A stretch of 64,000 nt of DNA from Balanoglossus misakiensis (lineage: Eukaryota > Hemichordata), in assembly GCA_040954595.2 (NCBI GenBank), contig CM082595.2:8742001-8806000 (forward strand). The letters run 5' to 3'. Numbering within the stretch: position 1 is the first letter of the stretch; each line of letters starts with the position of its first letter. A model generated the notes under the pieces. It was not told the DNA's origin. It saw only the letters and a list, made by a program, of their open reading frames with translations, and ran no database searches. Below are positions 62,452 through 64,000 of the stretch, one piece after another. The position numbers and the translations under genes are program-made.

Positions 62452-64000
62452 AAAAAAACGGGCGAAAATCATCAAAAAATGACACATTTTCGACTTTGCA
62501 AAATCTCAAAATTTCGTCAATTTTTGAAAAAATCATGGGTGAAAATCATCAAAAAATGACAAATTTTGAAAAAAACGGGTGAAAATCATCAAAAACGACA
62601 AATTTTCGTCTTTGCAAAATCTCAAATTTTCGTCGATTTTTGAAAAAAAATCATGGGCGAAAATCATCAAAAAATGAAAAATTTTCGACTTTGCAAAATC
62701 TCAAAATTTCGTCGATTTTGAAAAAAATCATGGGTTCGTCGATTTTTTAAAAACAACATTGGTGAAAATCGTCAAAAAATGACAAATTTTCGACTTTGCA
62801 AAATCTCAAATTTTCGTCGATTTTTGAAAAAAAATCATGGGTGAAAATCATCAAAAAATGAAAAATTTTCGACTTTGCAAAATCTCAAAATTTCGTCGAT
62901 TTTTGAAAAAAAATAATGGTTGAAAATCATCAAAAAATGACAAATTTTCGACTTTGCAAAATCTCAAAATTTCGTCGATTTTGAAAAAAATCATGGGTTC
63001 GTCGATTTTTTAAAAACAACATTGGTGAAAATCGTCAAAAAATGACAAATTTTCGACTTTGCAAAATCTCAAAATTTCGTCGATTTAAAAAAAAAAATCA
63101 TGGATGAAAATCATCAAAAAATGAAAAATTTACGACTTCGTAAAATCTCAAAATTTTGTCTTTTTTTGAAAAAAATCATATGTGAAAATTATCAAAAAAT
63201 GACAAATTTTCGACTTTGCAAAAGCTCAAAATTTCGTCCATTTTTGAAAAAAAATCATGGGTGAAAATCATCAAAAAATGACAAAATTTTCAACTTTGCA
63301 AAATCTCATAATTTCGTCGATTTTTGAAAAAAAATCATGGGTGAAAATCATCAAAAAATGACAAAATGTTCGACTTTGTAAAATCACACAATTTCGTCGA
63401 TTTTGAAAAAAATCATAGGTTCGTCGATTTTTAAAAAAAAAACGGGTGAAAATCATCAAAAAACGACAAATTTTCGACTTTGCAAAATCTCAAAATTTCG
63501 TCGATTTTTGAAAAAAATCATGGGAGAAAATCATCAAAAAATAACAAATTTTCGACTTTGCAAAATCTCAACATTTCGTCGATTTTTGAAAAAAATAATG
63601 GGTGAAAATCATCAAAAAATGACAAATTTTCGACTTTGCAAAATCTCAAAATTTCGTCAATTTTTGAAAAAATCATGGGTGAAAATCATCAAAAAATGAC
63701 AAAATTTTCGACTTTGCAAAATCTCATAATTTCATCGATTTTGAAAAAAATCATAGGTTCGTCGATTTTTTAAAAAAAAACATGGGTGAAAATCATCAAA
63801 AAATGACAAATTTTTGACTTTGCAAAATCTCACAATTTCGTCGATTTTTGAAAAAAATCATGGGTGAAAATCATCAAAAAATGACAAATTTTCGACTTTG
63901 CAAAATCTCAAAATTTCGTCAATTTTTGAAAAAATCATGGGTTCGTCGATTTTTTAAAAACAACATTGGTGAAAATCATCAAAAAAGACAAATTTTTTAC
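62452..64000 (+). repeat. Final block, mostly a diverged copy of 53.28-54.47 kb
   Basis: From 62,811 to the window end the units match 53,281 onward at offset 9530, changing to 9528 after 63,440. Private differences are 'atttacgacttcg' (63,130), 'catatgtgaaaa' (63,178), 'aaaatgttcg' (63,365), and 'ttcatcgattttg' (63,732). At 63,442 'aaaaaacatgggtg' has become 'aaaaaacgggtg' by loss of two bases, creating a CGGG outside a type C junction. The array continues beyond base 64,000. Confidence 0.75.

Larger units (their letters stand above)
1..64000 (+). repeat. Satellite DNA array, 78-bp basic unit, fills the whole window
   Basis: Every line of the window is built from variants of one unit whose landmarks, in order, are 'catgggtgaaaatcatc', 'aaaaaatgacaaatttt', 'cgactttgcaaaatctc', 'aaaatttcgtcgattttt' and a short A-run. 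The landmark 'gcaaaatctc' falls at 421, 499 and 577, a 78-bp period. All copies read in the same direction. No unique insert, mobile element or gene interrupts the array. A representative unit has 33 A, 24 T, 11 C and 10 G (27% GC). Arrays of this size and uniformity are known from eukaryotic centromeric, pericentromeric and subtelomeric heterochromatin; which of these applies here is inference. Both ends of the window are still inside the array, so its full length is unknown. Confidence 0.97.

Noticed and set aside
184-63699. Many open reading frames of 60-117 codons on both strands
   Set aside because: All translate the same 78-bp satellite unit. Their length follows from a period divisible by three, they overlap on both strands and in several frames, and they end wherever a type B or C unit shifts the frame. 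No unique protein domain or independent coding signal is visible.
1-64000. CRISPR array or other repeat-spacer system
   Set aside because: There are no unique spacers between repeats. The whole period is repeated, and variants recur at multi-kilobase spacing, which is typical of satellite HORs.
1-64000. Proof that this is a functional centromere
   Set aside because: Satellite HORs and a CENP-B-box-like motif are suggestive, but sequence alone cannot separate centromeric from pericentromeric or subtelomeric arrays. No chromatin data or chromosome context is available.
1-64000. Telomeric repeat or replication origin
   Set aside because: No short G-rich telomere-like repeat is present. The AT-rich units lack any recognisable origin element distinct from the satellite consensus.
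1-64000. Inverted or palindromic segments of the array
   Set aside because: I looked for the reverse-complement landmarks ('gatgattttca', 'gagattttgcaaagtc') on the + strand and saw none. All units appear to share one orientation, although a single short inverted unit could be missed by eye.

Overview
The window is one uninterrupted, very AT-rich tandem satellite array with no unique sequence anywhere. The basic unit is 77-79 bp (78 bp in the cleanest copies; e.g. 421-498 and 499-576). All units lie head-to-tail in one orientation, and I saw no inverted segment. A typical unit has about 27% GC and is A-rich on the + strand (about 33 A, 24 T, 11 C, 10 G). 64,000/78 gives room for roughly 800 unit equivalents. 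Nothing here looks like a gene, RNA gene, transposon, CRISPR array or origin. A 64-kb array of this kind points to eukaryotic heterochromatin (centromeric, pericentromeric or subtelomeric). I cannot name the organism from the sequence.

Four unit forms recur. Type A is the plain 77-79 bp unit. Type B is about 105-107 bp: A plus a 28-bp partial internal duplication, recognisable by 'acaacattgg' or 'aaaaaacatggg' after a second 'ttcgtcgatttt'. Type C is about 117 bp: A plus a truncated 40-bp unit joined through 'gaaaaaaacggg'. Type D is an A-length unit marked by 'aaaaacgac', 'cgtctttgc' and 'ctcaaattttcg'. Strings of these forms make higher-order repeats (HORs), which were amplified, shuffled and duplicated again.

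Layout: 1-1439, a block seen again near 24, 39, 42 and 57 kb; 1440-3400, a 995-bp tandem pair; 3400-9208, a mosaic of shifted copies; 9209-18274, the most regular HOR domain (spacings 1966, 651 and 1028 bp); 18275-26111 and 33094-40930, two copies of a 7,837-bp segment 14,819 bp apart; between them 26112-33093, a different HOR family (2323-, 522- and 390-bp repeats, no C or D units in its first part) followed by 1107/833-bp units; 38458-43827, a 2685-bp tandem pair; 43550-45695 and 52037-54186, pairs of about 1.07 kb; 46535-50750, a 1.93-kb repeat (two copies plus a partial third); 50751-51941 and about 57.4-57.7 kb, the most degenerate patches; 55180-64000, further copies of blocks seen earlier.

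Most sensible work on this window concerns array evolution. The array keeps three CpG sites per 78 bp, and much of its variation is CpG transitions. The type C junction is one base away from the CENP-B box consensus at the positions that matter. The order of duplications can be partly reconstructed. All coordinates come from reading by eye; duplication edges are where diagnostic variants diverge, so true crossovers may lie tens of bases away.
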